A DNA stretch of 64,000 nucleotides, from positions 62,001 to 126,000 of the forward strand of contig NZ_JMLS01000017.1 in the NCBI RefSeq assembly GCF_000686845.1. The letters are read 5' to 3'. Origin of the DNA: Paenibacillus sp. UNC451MF. GTDB lineage: Bacteria > Bacillota > Bacilli > Paenibacillales > NBRC-103111. A program made the translations under genes and the position numbers. Position 1 is the first letter of the stretch. Each line of letters begins with the position of its first letter. Positions 43,879 to 52,976 of the stretch are shown in pieces. The notes below the pieces were generated by a model that was not told the origin of the DNA, did not search any database, and saw nothing but the letters and a program-made list of their open reading frames with translations.

Positions 43879-46383
43879 ATGAGAGATGCAATCATTATTA
43901 AGGGTGCTCGGGAGAATAACCTGAAAAATGTATCGCTTACGATTCCCAAATACAAGCTAGTCGTACTAACAGGTCCGTCGGGATCTGGCAAATCAACGCT
44001 GGCGATGGATACACTTCAACGGGAATGTCAGAGACAGTATATGGAATCCATGGGTTTAGCATCGGATTCGGTTAGCAAGCCTAAGGTCGACTCTATTGAA
44101 GGACTGTCCCCTTCCATCAGCGTCGGACAACATGTCACTAATCGCAACCCGCGCTCAACAGTAGGGACTGTGACAGACATCTACACGTATGTACGTTTTA
44201 TCTTTTCCAGACTAGGGGAGAGAGTATGCCCGAGCTGCAGCGGCATCATCCCGCCTTCTTTTGAACCGGCGGGACTATTGGCAGAGGAAGACGAGGACAT
44301 GGAACGACAGACGATGAGCTGTCCGCATTGCAATACAGAGCTTGAGAAGCTTGGGATGTCACACTTTTCCTTCAACAAGCCGGAAGGAGCTTGCGAAGCG
44401 TGCAGTGGGCTTGGTCATGTGGCAAGCATTAATGAAGCAGCTGTCTTCAATCAGGAGCTAAGCTTACGAGATGGGGGAGTTGCTTCTCTGAACGGCGTCC
44501 ATCGCGATATTCAAATCCGTATTTTAGTGGCGGCAGGTAAACATTACGGGTTTGATCTTGACCCCGATCAACCATTGAAAGAGTACGGTACAGTTCAACG
44601 TGATTTGCTGTACTACGGAATAGAGAGTGATGCTTTCAAGAAGCATTTTCCTAATGTGAAACCGGTCCAAGGCACTAAATTTGAAGGTGTCATACCCGGT
44701 TTGTGGCGGCGCTATAAGGAGAAGGAGGGGGAATCCGGCGCTCAAGAAAAAGACGGAGGCTTTTTTCATGAACAGCTATGCCCTGAATGTCATGGTTCTC
44801 GTCTGAAGAAAGAAATTCGTCTCGTTCGGGTAGCTGAAGCATCCATCTCCGAGGTTTCGGATTGGTCGCTTGGCGAGGTATATGAATGGACGAGAGGGTT
44901 GGAAGCTGTGCTTCCGTCTGAAGGACTTCATCTTCTTGAACCGATCCTCCATGATATGCCTACCCGGTTAAAACGGATTATGGATGTCGGGCTTGGTTAT
45001 CTTTCCTTGAATAGGCAGACAGTGACACTATCCGGCGGCGAAGCACAGCGGCTCCGCTTAGCATCGTTGCTTGGTTCGGGACTGACCGGTGTGCTGTATA
45101 TATTAGACGAACCGACGACGGGTCTACATCCGCGGGATACAGTTGGCCTTATTCGAGTGCTCCAGGAACTGCGGGATTTAGGCAATACAGTGCTCGTTAT
45201 CGAGCACGATGTCGAGATGATGCGCGCTGCTGATCATATTATCGATATTGGTCCAGGTGCCGGGTTATATGGGGGGACCGTTGTAGGTGAAGGCAGCCTG
45301 GAAAATTTGATGGCAAGTGAACTTTCGGTTACTGGTGCTTATTTGAGAGAAGAGAGTCAATCGACTCCGACACGTATACGCAGAAAGGGGAACGGAAAGC
45401 AAATCACGATCCAGGAAGCACATGTGCGCAACATAGATATCCCGATCGTTTCTTTTCCGCTTGGCAGCCTAGTATCCGTTACTGGGGTTTCGGGTTCAGG
45501 CAAATCCACGCTTGTATTCGATATCCTTGCGCAAGGAAGTATGAAAAGACAGGAGAAAACGGGATGCAAGGCAATAATGGGCTTGGAGCATGTAGGTAAT
45601 ATCGTGATCTTTGACCAGACACCAATGGGAAGAATCCAGCGTTCGAATGTCGCGACCTATACCGATGTGTTTACACACCTGCGTCAGCTATTTGCTGGAC
45701 TACCAGGAGCTAAGGAAAGAAAGCTGACCTCCAAGCATTTTTCATTTAATACGCCAGGAGGTCGTTGCGAGACTTGCCAAGGCCTGGGTGTTCTGTCCGT
45801 AGATATGAATTTTCTGCCCGATCTAGAGGTGAAGTGCCACGATTGCAAAGGAAGAAGATTTACAGATGAAGTCCTGCAGGTTCAGTATGAAGGCTTCTCC
45901 ATCTCGGATCTTCTTAATATGTCAGTACAGGAAAGCTTGCCGATTCTCAAATCAGAAGCCAAAATTGCTGGCATAATCACGATGCTGTGCGAGGTCGGGC
46001 TTGGCTACCTGAAATGGGGTCAATCGGTCAAAACTTTATCCGGCGGTGAGGGACAGCGGATAAGGTTGGCAAAAGAGCTGAGTAAGCCGTCCAAAAACCA
46101 TACACTCTATCTGTTGGATGAGCCGACGACGGGTCTGCATCCATCTGATATTAAACAGCTTCAAGTATTGCTTGATAAGCTAGTCGATACGGGAAACACT
46201 GTAGTCGTTGTCGAGCATAGTTTGGAACTGATTCGGGAATCCGACTGGGTGATCGATATCGGTCCGGAAGGTGGCTCTGCCGGTGGTAAACTAATAGCCG
46301 AAGGTACACCTGAGCAGCTAGCAGAAGTTCCAGCTTCGTATACGGGCAAGTTCTTGAAACGGATTCTGGCCGCGGGGCTCTGA
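43879..46383 (+). CDS. Class II UvrA-like ABC-ATPase (UvrA2/DrrC type)
   Basis: An 834-residue ABC protein with two ATPase modules. Walker A loops are GPSGSGKST (residues 32-40) and GVSGSGKST, with ABC signatures LSGGEAQRLRLASLL and LSGGEGQRIRLAKEL and Walker B segments YILDEPTTGLHP and YLLDEPTTGLHP. Zinc-binding cysteine pairs are CPSC/CPHC and CETC/CHDC. Canonical UvrA is about 950 residues; the shorter length fits class II proteins lacking the UvrB-binding domain, which protect against DNA-binding antibiotics. I used ATG 43879, preceded by TTAAGGAGG. The divergent MarR protein and its operator support an inducible resistance role. Confidence 0.9.
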   Translation: MRDAIIIKGARENNLKNVSLTIPKYKLVVLTGPSGSGKSTLAMDTLQRECQRQYMESMGLASDSVSKPKVDSIEGLSPSISVGQHVTNRNPRSTVGTVTDIYTYVRFIFSRLGERVCPSCSGIIPPSFEPAGLLAEEDEDMERQTMSCPHCNTELEKLGMSHFSFNKPEGACEACSGLGHVASINEAAVFNQELSLRDGGVASLNGVHRDIQIRILVAAGKHYGFDLDPDQPLKEYGTVQRDLLYYGIESDAFKKHFPNVKPVQGTKFEGVIPGLWRRYKEKEGESGAQEKDGGFFHEQLCPECHGSRLKKEIRLVRVAEASISEVSDWSLGEVYEWTRGLEAVLPSEGLHLLEPILHDMPTRLKRIMDVGLGYLSLNRQTVTLSGGEAQRLRLASLLGSGLTGVLYILDEPTTGLHPRDTVGLIRVLQELRDLGNTVLVIEHDVEMMRAADHIIDIGPGAGLYGGTVVGEGSLENLMASELSVTGAYLREESQSTPTRIRRKGNGKQITIQEAHVRNIDIPIVSFPLGSLVSVTGVSGSGKSTLVFDILAQGSMKRQEKTGCKAIMGLEHVGNIVIFDQTPMGRIQRSNVATYTDVFTHLRQLFAGLPGAKERKLTSKHFSFNTPGGRCETCQGLGVLSVDMNFLPDLEVKCHDCKGRRFTDEVLQVQYEGFSISDLLNMSVQESLPILKSEAKIAGIITMLCEVGLGYLKWGQSVKTLSGGEGQRIRLAKELSKPSKNHTLYLLDEPTTGLHPSDIKQLQVLLDKLVDTGNTVVVVEHSLELIRESDWVIDIGPEGGSAGGKLIAEGTPEQLAEVPASYTGKFLKRILAAGL

Positions 46384-46395
46384 TTGCTGAGAAAA

Positions 46396-46455
46396 GATAG
46401 GATCAAGATTGTGTCGTTAGTCTGCTAACGAAACAACCTGATCCTATTTTTATTT
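46396..46455 (+). terminator. Rho-independent terminator after the UvrA-like gene
   Basis: Long imperfect stem: ATAGGATCA near 46397 pairs with TGATCCTAT near 46440, with an inner GTCGTTAG / CTAACGA(A)AC stem and T5 tail. Confidence 0.85.
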
Positions 46456-46633
46456 ATGTAGTGGTGAATCTAAACAGAGAGGATGAACAGAAGATCAGTA
46501 ATGTTTAATTTTAATGATTCTTAACAGAGCCATTCCAAGGGTACGAATGATATAATTAGATTTCCTATCGAAATGCTACTTGCATTTAAAAAAAGAAATT
46601 AATATTTGAAAAATAGTAACCCGGAGGAAAGAA

Positions 46634-47116
46634 ATGTTAAACGAAATTGTTCCATATCAAGAAAAGGATCATGATAGATTGGTGGATATTTGGTATAAAG
46701 CTGTGCGTCTAACTCATACTTTTTTGTCGGAGGAGGACATCCAATTTTACCACCATATCGTTCGAACGGAAGCTTTACAAGGTGTGGAGATATGGATGGA
46801 AACTAATCAAAGTAATGTTCCGACAGGGTTTATTGGACTTGATGGGACTAAAATAGAGATGTTATTCGTCGACCCTAATTACCACGGACAGGGTGTAGGG
46901 ACTCGGCTCATTAAACATGCTGAACAAATAAAAGGCAGCTGTCTTCTAGTTGATGTCAACGAGCAAAACAAGGGAGCGACCGCCTTCTACAAACGTTATG
47001 GTTTTGTGCAAACAGGACGCTCAGAGCTGGACGGAACAGGGCGCCCCTTTCCTTTACTTCATTTGGAACTTAAAAAGACTAGTAAGGTCGGTCTAAAATA
47101 TACAATCGGAGGTTAG
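46634..47116 (+). CDS. GNAT-family N-acetyltransferase
   Basis: A 160-residue GNAT enzyme of the type seen in many Gram-positive genomes: opening YQEKDHDRLVDIWYKAVRLTHTFL, acetyl-CoA loop VDPNYHGQGVGTRLIKHAE (Gly-x-Gly turn at about 93-95) and the final strand AFYKRYGFVQTGRSELDGTGRPFPLLHLEL. Substrate unknown. It starts at ATG 46634 behind CCCGGAGGAA and lies four bases before the GrpB gene, so the two are co-transcribed. Confidence 0.9.
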   Translation: MLNEIVPYQEKDHDRLVDIWYKAVRLTHTFLSEEDIQFYHHIVRTEALQGVEIWMETNQSNVPTGFIGLDGTKIEMLFVDPNYHGQGVGTRLIKHAEQIKGSCLLVDVNEQNKGATAFYKRYGFVQTGRSELDGTGRPFPLLHLELKKTSKVGLKYTIGG

Positions 47117-47120
47117 CTGT

Positions 47121-47630
47121 ATGAATGTTGTGGTTACAGAATATAACGATAAATGGAAACAAATGTTCTTGGATGAATCTAATAAGATCAAAGATATTTT
47201 TGTTGATGAGTTAATTGACATTCATCATATTGGAAGCACATCTGTTCCTGGATTAAAAGCTAAACCAATCATTGATATCATGCCAGTTGTAAAAGATATT
47301 GAAAACATAGATAGGTTTAATGAGCAAATGGCAGAGCTTGGATACGAATGTATGGGTGAGTTCGGGATGAAAGGAAGAAGATATTTCAGAAAAGGCGGAG
47401 ATAACAGAACACATCAAGTACATATTTTTCAGGCGGATAACAAGGAAGATGTCCATCGCCATTTGGCTATGAGAGATTACCTCCGAACTCATTTGGAGGA
47501 AGCTCGGCAATATGGAAATTTAAAAGAAAGCCTTGCAAAGCAATTCCCGAAGGACATTGAAGCTTATATGAACGGTAAAGATGCATTTGTTAAAGAACTG
47601 GAGAAAAGAGCACTTCTCTGGTATATATAA
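47121..47630 (+). CDS. GrpB-family (UPF0157) protein
   Basis: A 169-residue protein of the GrpB family, which has a nucleotidyltransferase-like fold. The diagnostic segments are VVVTEYNDKWKQMF, IHHIGSTSVPGLKAKPIIDIMPVV (nucleotide-binding-like loop and Asp pair) and RDYLRTHLEEARQYGNLKESLA. Biochemical function is not established for this family. CGGAGG precedes ATG 47121. It is likely paired with the acetyltransferase upstream. Confidence 0.9.
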   Translation: MNVVVTEYNDKWKQMFLDESNKIKDIFVDELIDIHHIGSTSVPGLKAKPIIDIMPVVKDIENIDRFNEQMAELGYECMGEFGMKGRRYFRKGGDNRTHQVHIFQADNKEDVHRHLAMRDYLRTHLEEARQYGNLKESLAKQFPKDIEAYMNGKDAFVKELEKRALLWYI

Positions 47631-48232
47631 GTAAGTCTTTCTGGATTTGCACCAAATTAATATTTGTTGGTGTGCAGCAGAAAGTTAATATTTTACAAAT
47701 AATAAGTTAAGTTCATCCATATTCATTCGAAATGTTTATTACTATAATGAAATTCAGACCGGAGTGTCTCAAGTCGTGAACTTTCGGTAAAGGATGTGAG
47801 ACGGGGGACTGCACAGGGAAATCACACGTTTCCGGTCCGTCTCAGCTTTTGAACGTTTGGTACCGTTAGCTTGTATACGGAGCAAACGGGTTATCAGCAT
47901 CCTTAGTACACAATATGTCAATTGATTGAGGGGAGGCATAATCGATATTAGTTTATAAACAAAGGGCCATTGATCTAGCTGAGACTAGGGCATTACTCTG
48001 GAATGTCGTCCATAGGTAAGCGACAAGGCTATTGGTTTATTAAACTCCTTTTTACTGCGAATAGTAAAGGCTTACTTAGAGACTATCAACCTGTATCGAG
48101 AAATAAACATTATGTAAAAATTGGATGAGAAGAGTGACATGAGATCACCAAGTATCATGAAAAGAGGAGTAGAGCAGCTAAGAAAAACATACTTTTCATT
48201 CAACCCACTTTGAAAGAGAGCTGATATTAATA
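47631..48232 (+). other. 602-base gap before the lyase gene
   Basis: Contents in order: a perfect TATAAT box at 47743-47748, a structured stretch at 47757-47844 described separately, and a strong GAGGGGAGG ribosome binding site at 47929-47937. The site is followed by an open frame of 24 codons that begins with ATA at 47945 (LVYKQRAIDLAETRALLWNVV..., stop 48017-48019). No ATG, GTG or TTG is correctly spaced, so this is a remnant, a leader peptide with an unusual start, or chance. Nothing else recognised. Confidence 0.45.
47757..47848 (+). ncRNA. Candidate structured leader RNA with mutually exclusive stems
   Basis: Fold A: GACCGGA (47757-47763) pairs with TCCGGTC (47831-47837), enclosing a hairpin GTCTCA (47766-47771) / TGAGAC (47797-47802). 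Fold B: TGAGACGG (47797-47804) pairs with CCGTCTCA (47837-47844), with an inner GGAAA / TTTCC hairpin, followed by GCTTTT. The two folds share strands and cannot coexist. A perfect TATAAT lies nine bases before the first stem, so the structure would start the transcript. This is riboswitch-like geometry, but I matched no known riboswitch consensus. Confidence 0.45.
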
Positions 48233-51200
48233 ATGAAGGGTCGATCAACGATGGCAAGCTTGATCTTGCTATTTCAACTGTTTGCATTAAGCGAAACAGA
48301 ATCTTATGCTTCTGCTGCTGCCGTAACGAATTCAGAAGATGCTTCACCAAACGCTGCTATCCAGCATCCTTATTACCCGCCAAGCGCTTCCGATCTGCAG
48401 GCTTCCATTGCAACGGCAGATAAGCTGCTTGCACAGTATACAGAGGATCAATGGGTGAATCTCGTGCCTAAGCAATCTCCGCGCACGGTTTTGAACGACC
48501 CTTTTGACGGCAGCGACAGCTGGGTATGGAGCTCTGCAAATCCGGACCGGATTCAGACGACTAAGGGTTTGGTCTTTCCTAATACCCAGTATCCATATCA
48601 ATATACACAGGTAAAGGTCATGAGTGGAAAGACGGTAGATGTTCCCTATGTAGAATACAGCGGGAAAAAGTACTTGATCCAAGCGCGAATTGATTACGAG
48701 AAAACCTCTTTCATGTCCAGCAATCTTCCGATTTTGGCAAACGCTTACCAAGCAACTGGGGACGAGAAATATGCCCGCAGAGTCGCGATTGCCTTGGACG
48801 CGTGGGCGGATGTCGTGCCGGATTTTTACATGACTAGCAAAAATGTAGCTACATTGATCAGCGCCGACAATGTCGCCAATTATTACAATACCGATATCCA
48901 AAGGGTAAGTGACCATAATGGGATATCACACGAAATGCATTCAGGAGAAATCTTCGCTTTTGACAGGATCTATGAAAGCGCTGCACTGAAACAGCTGTCA
49001 CAAAGCAAGGGGTATGATGTTAGGGAACATATTCGCAAAGACTTTTTTCTCAATGTGGTGAACTGGCTTACAACGTACCAGTCCATGAAAGTCCATACTT
49101 CCACCAATCTATCAGGTGCTGTGGAAGCCATTTCCAGAGTAGCTACGGTTCTTCACCAGCCAGAACTAATGGATTGGTTGAGCCGATACATGGACATTAC
49201 GGTCGGAGATAACTTCAAGCGGGACGGGATGTTCCCTGAATCCTTTTCTTATCATGCCGGGTATGCCAATTCCAATTATACCATTTCCCAATTAATCCAA
49301 TCTTACTTCCAAATTCACATGCCGGAAACGGATGTGCAGCTGGAGCTTAAGGAGAAGATTGAGAGACAGTCCTCATTTCTTGCTAATGCCAAAGAAGTCC
49401 AGAAGAAAGTAGCGTTTCCTGATGGTGATTTGCCGCCTTTTCATGATACGACCAAAGGAGGGGCTTCCAAAAGAAACGCTACAGAGTCCCAACTGCTACC
49501 TGCTTACGGTCATCTGATGCTTGGCGGTGGCTCAGATCGACTACAGACTCAATACAATATCAATTTCAATGATATGGCGAATCACGTCCATCCGAACGTT
49601 CTCTCATCCACTTTATTCGGATTCGGTAAAGAGCTGATCGGGGGAATACGTTATTCCCGCACTGCCGCGCGTGATTTTACAAGTGATACACTGTCAATGA
49701 ATACCGTTGTGGTGGATAGAGATAATCAGTTCCGAGGGACCAAACAAGGGGCAGGAAACGTAGGTCATTTATTTACTAATGGTAACCTCTCACTATATGA
49801 GCCGGGTCTGGACGGTATCGAAGCGTCTGAGGTGTACAGTGATTGGGCTTATCCTGGTACCGCACAGAGATATCAGCGTTTGAATGTGATGAACACCATC
49901 GATCCTGAGCATCCTTACCTGATAGACCTATTTAAGGTAACGGGCGGAAGCACCCATGAATATTTCCTGCATGGGTCGACCCAGTTTGACGAAACGGCTG
50001 AAGCGAGCTTCCCTCTGCAAAAAATAAATAAACCATATCCACTTCTTCCCGATAATGAAACGTGGACAGATCCATTGAAAGAAGGGGACAAACGAAATTG
50101 GTACGGAATGTTCCGGGACGTTAGCACGGGACAATCTCCAGGGAATTGGGATGTCACCTTCCGTGATTCGGAGGACGGAGGTGTAGGCACGCGTATTTTT
50201 ATGGTTGACGATGGCAGTAATCAGGTTTACTTGGGAAAAAGCCCTCATTCCTACCGCGATAAACAGTATGATAACATCTATCAATTTTGGCGTCCTTCGC
50301 TGATAGTAAAGCGGGAGGCTTCCAATCAAAACAATCTGGACAGCTTGTTCATTAGTGTTATGGAGCCTTTAAACGGTGCATCCGCCATAGCAAGTATCAG
50401 CAGAGTCCCTCTGCAGGATAATAGTCCTGAGCATGTAGCGTTTTCTGTTAAATTCAAAAATGGTCGGGAGGACATCGTCCTTATTAATTTGAATAACCCG
50501 GATATTACCGGAAGATCAACTCCTGACCAACTGTTAGCGACTGCTGACGGTAAATACTCGTTGAATGGAAGAATCGGATTATTGTATGAGCGTAACGGCT
50601 TTATGAAGCCTTACTTGATATCAGGTAGTAATTTCCAATATGGGTCCGATGCGCTTAAAATCAGCCAATCCTCCTATACCGGTACCGTTACAGGAGCGCA
50701 GCGGGTCAGCGAAGGCTCTGATGTAGATGCTCTAATTACAGATGTCAACTTGCCGGAAGGCGATGCGCTAAAAGGCAAATGGGTGTCCCTCCAATTCGGC
50801 ACCTACAAGGTAATTCCCGACAGCAATGGAGCGTATCCGAATGAGACAACTGAGCAGCAGGGCTTCAGTGAAATGTTCCAAGTAGAGCGAATTGAGAAGC
50901 GGAATGGACTTAGCTATATCATTACAACAGAGGACCATGCGCTCTCCATCGGTAATAATACGATAGAGCAATTAAGGCCTCAACGGACATTTGAAGGGAA
51001 ACCGACTCTAAGAATCGATTTCAGTGCAACAACGGATTCGGTGCCACCTGTCTTTTCGTCCCCTAAGCTGGAAGGTATTCAGGTAAACGGAAAACCGATT
51101 CCAGGGTTTGATCCTGCTGTTTATAGCTATAAATCTTCCATGCCGGCAGGCGCGGCAATTATTCCTGTCGTTAGTGCGTCGGGTTCCAACCTGATTGAAG

Positions 51201-52762
51201 TTACCCAAGCGCAGGAACCGTTTGGAAGCGCTATTATTACTGTAAAGGATCGTCAGGATCCTAGCCTGCAAACCAGTTATAGTGTGAAATTCACGGCTAT
51301 TCCGGTTTATGGAGATGTACCGGTAGGTTTGGTCCCTTTCCAAATAAAAGGAGTGACGGCAAGTCCGGGGTACAATTCCGGCTTTCCTCCTCCGAATGCG
51401 ATTGACGGAAATCTCGCTACTCGTTGGGCAGCAAAAGGAGAGCACTGGATCACCTTTGACCTTGGGGAGAGTAAAACGATCGATACATTCATTTCCGCGT
51501 TTTTGAATGGAGATAAGGACAGGTATTCGTTCGATCTGGATGTTTCCGAGAACGGTACCGATTGGACTCGAGTATTCACTGGAAGCAGTAACGGAAAGAC
51601 TGCAGGTCTTGAGCTGTTCTCATTCGAAAAGACCAAAGCCCGTTACGTGAAGTATATCGGACATGGTAACACGAAGGATTCGTGGAACAATATCAACGAG
51701 GTGTTTATTGCCGGTCACTCCGTCGCCACGAAGCTGGATCTGACGGTAAGCAGTGCCGTCTACAGTTATAGCGATACTGCACAAATTCGTTCTGTTCTGA
51801 CAAATGTGTACGGGGTTCCATTGTCAGGGCAAACAATTGGATTTTTCTTGAACGAAGCTAAGATAGGGGAAGCAGTGACAGGTCCTTCGGGAGAAGCATT
51901 GCTGAATTACCGCGTAAACGTAGGTGTACCCTCCGGCACTTCTGCGGAATATGTCGTGAAGGCGAAGTTCGCAGGTGCTTCCGATCAAACGTTGCAGCCG
52001 AGCGAGGCAATAGGAAAGTTGACCGTACAGAAGGAGCAGGCAAGTATTGCTTATGTCGGACCCTTGAAGTGGAATCATTCCAACGGTACGCTTTCTGCGG
52101 TTGTCCGGCAGCAAGAAGACTCAGATCTGGGGGCGCTGAATGATTTGCCGATTAACTTTAATCTTAATAAAATACTGGTTGATGGGACGTATGTGCCTGT
52201 CCGCTCCGCAACGGTGCTGACAAATGTGTACGGCCAAGCGAACCTTGCCGAGACGCTTACTGACGGTTTGTACGAAGTGAAGACAACCCTTGCTGCTAAC
52301 CCTTACTACACGGAGAATGCTGCGACGGTGATCATGACTGTGAGCACGGCTACTTATGATTCCAATTCAATAAAGGTGAACGGTCATACGAACGTCCCTG
52401 TTCCTTCAGGTATTTTTGGTGCCAAAGCGAAAAAAATTCACCTGGAAGGCGAGTGGGGAGAAGATAGTGCAGGTAAAGTAACCGGAAACGCTCGGATACA
52501 TGTCGAACCACAAGGACTTCGACTAACCATGAACGGAGCAGACTGGATAGTAACGATGGACTCAAGTACCTATGTACAAGGAAGTGCTGTGGATGAACAA
52601 GGAGGAACGTATACCGTTCGACTGATGATGGAGACATCGAGGGTACAACATGGACATTCTTCCGATATCAGCTTAGTCATATGGCGTGGAAATGTTGCTG
52701 AAGGACCGCCTGCTGCTGAGCTATGGGCCCAAGACTTCAATGGCAGCATTAGAATTCGCTAA
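48233..52762 (+). CDS. Secreted heparinase II/III- or alginate-lyase-like polysaccharide lyase, multidomain
   Basis: A 1509-residue protein. A signal peptide (LILLFQLFALSETESYASAAA) directs export. Residues about 60-430 form an (alpha/alpha) toroid of the alginate-lyase/heparinase type, with ISHEMHSGEIFAFDRIYES, STNLSGAVEAISRVA and FPESFSYHAGYANSNYT. Residues about 450-850 form the heparinase II/III-like beta-sheet domain. A cadherin-like segment follows at about 940-1025, and an F5/8 (discoidin) carbohydrate-binding domain at about 1036-1165 (PNAIDGNLATRWAAKGEHWITFDLG). Two Ig-like domains come next, which share a 17-base coding repeat (near 51797 and 52217). Likely an extracellular lyase of uronic-acid polysaccharide. 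Start could also be ATG 48251. Confidence 0.8.
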   Translation: MKGRSTMASLILLFQLFALSETESYASAAAVTNSEDASPNAAIQHPYYPPSASDLQASIATADKLLAQYTEDQWVNLVPKQSPRTVLNDPFDGSDSWVWSSANPDRIQTTKGLVFPNTQYPYQYTQVKVMSGKTVDVPYVEYSGKKYLIQARIDYEKTSFMSSNLPILANAYQATGDEKYARRVAIALDAWADVVPDFYMTSKNVATLISADNVANYYNTDIQRVSDHNGISHEMHSGEIFAFDRIYESAALKQLSQSKGYDVREHIRKDFFLNVVNWLTTYQSMKVHTSTNLSGAVEAISRVATVLHQPELMDWLSRYMDITVGDNFKRDGMFPESFSYHAGYANSNYTISQLIQSYFQIHMPETDVQLELKEKIERQSSFLANAKEVQKKVAFPDGDLPPFHDTTKGGASKRNATESQLLPAYGHLMLGGGSDRLQTQYNINFNDMANHVHPNVLSSTLFGFGKELIGGIRYSRTAARDFTSDTLSMNTVVVDRDNQFRGTKQGAGNVGHLFTNGNLSLYEPGLDGIEASEVYSDWAYPGTAQRYQRLNVMNTIDPEHPYLIDLFKVTGGSTHEYFLHGSTQFDETAEASFPLQKINKPYPLLPDNETWTDPLKEGDKRNWYGMFRDVSTGQSPGNWDVTFRDSEDGGVGTRIFMVDDGSNQVYLGKSPHSYRDKQYDNIYQFWRPSLIVKREASNQNNLDSLFISVMEPLNGASAIASISRVPLQDNSPEHVAFSVKFKNGREDIVLINLNNPDITGRSTPDQLLATADGKYSLNGRIGLLYERNGFMKPYLISGSNFQYGSDALKISQSSYTGTVTGAQRVSEGSDVDALITDVNLPEGDALKGKWVSLQFGTYKVIPDSNGAYPNETTEQQGFSEMFQVERIEKRNGLSYIITTEDHALSIGNNTIEQLRPQRTFEGKPTLRIDFSATTDSVPPVFSSPKLEGIQVNGKPIPGFDPAVYSYKSSMPAGAAIIPVVSASGSNLIEVTQAQEPFGSAIITVKDRQDPSLQTSYSVKFTAIPVYGDVPVGLVPFQIKGVTASPGYNSGFPPPNAIDGNLATRWAAKGEHWITFDLGESKTIDTFISAFLNGDKDRYSFDLDVSENGTDWTRVFTGSSNGKTAGLELFSFEKTKARYVKYIGHGNTKDSWNNINEVFIAGHSVATKLDLTVSSAVYSYSDTAQIRSVLTNVYGVPLSGQTIGFFLNEAKIGEAVTGPSGEALLNYRVNVGVPSGTSAEYVVKAKFAGASDQTLQPSEAIGKLTVQKEQASIAYVGPLKWNHSNGTLSAVVRQQEDSDLGALNDLPINFNLNKILVDGTYVPVRSATVLTNVYGQANLAETLTDGLYEVKTTLAANPYYTENAATVIMTVSTATYDSNSIKVNGHTNVPVPSGIFGAKAKKIHLEGEWGEDSAGKVTGNARIHVEPQGLRLTMNGADWIVTMDSSTYVQGSAVDEQGGTYTVRLMMETSRVQHGHSSDISLVIWRGNVAEGPPAAELWAQDFNGSIRIR

Positions 52763-52863
52763 AAAAACTAGTAGAAGGAATTTGCAAGCAATTAAGTTGA
52801 AGAAGACACCTCACCCATTTTGTGTTAAATCACAAGTAAGTTAATCGTTATCATTTAGGGATC

Positions 52864-52897
52864 AGGCTGCCGGTGTGAATCGGCAGCCATTTTGTAT
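52864..52897 (+). terminator. Rho-independent terminator after the lyase gene
   Basis: Stem GGCTGCCG / CGGCAGCC with an eight-base loop followed by ATTTTG. It lies about 100 bases after the lyase stop. Confidence 0.75.
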
Positions 52898-52976
52898 CAT
52901 AAGAGTTCATTTGGGGTAATCAATATATGATCTATGAAGAGATTAATATATAATAGAGGTACGAGGGGGGAGGAGT

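Noticed and set aside
47757-47848. Known riboswitch (purine, glycine, c-di-GMP, ZTP, TPP, SAM, manganese)
   Set aside because: I looked for the conserved core of each and found none of them; the structure is therefore reported only as a candidate.
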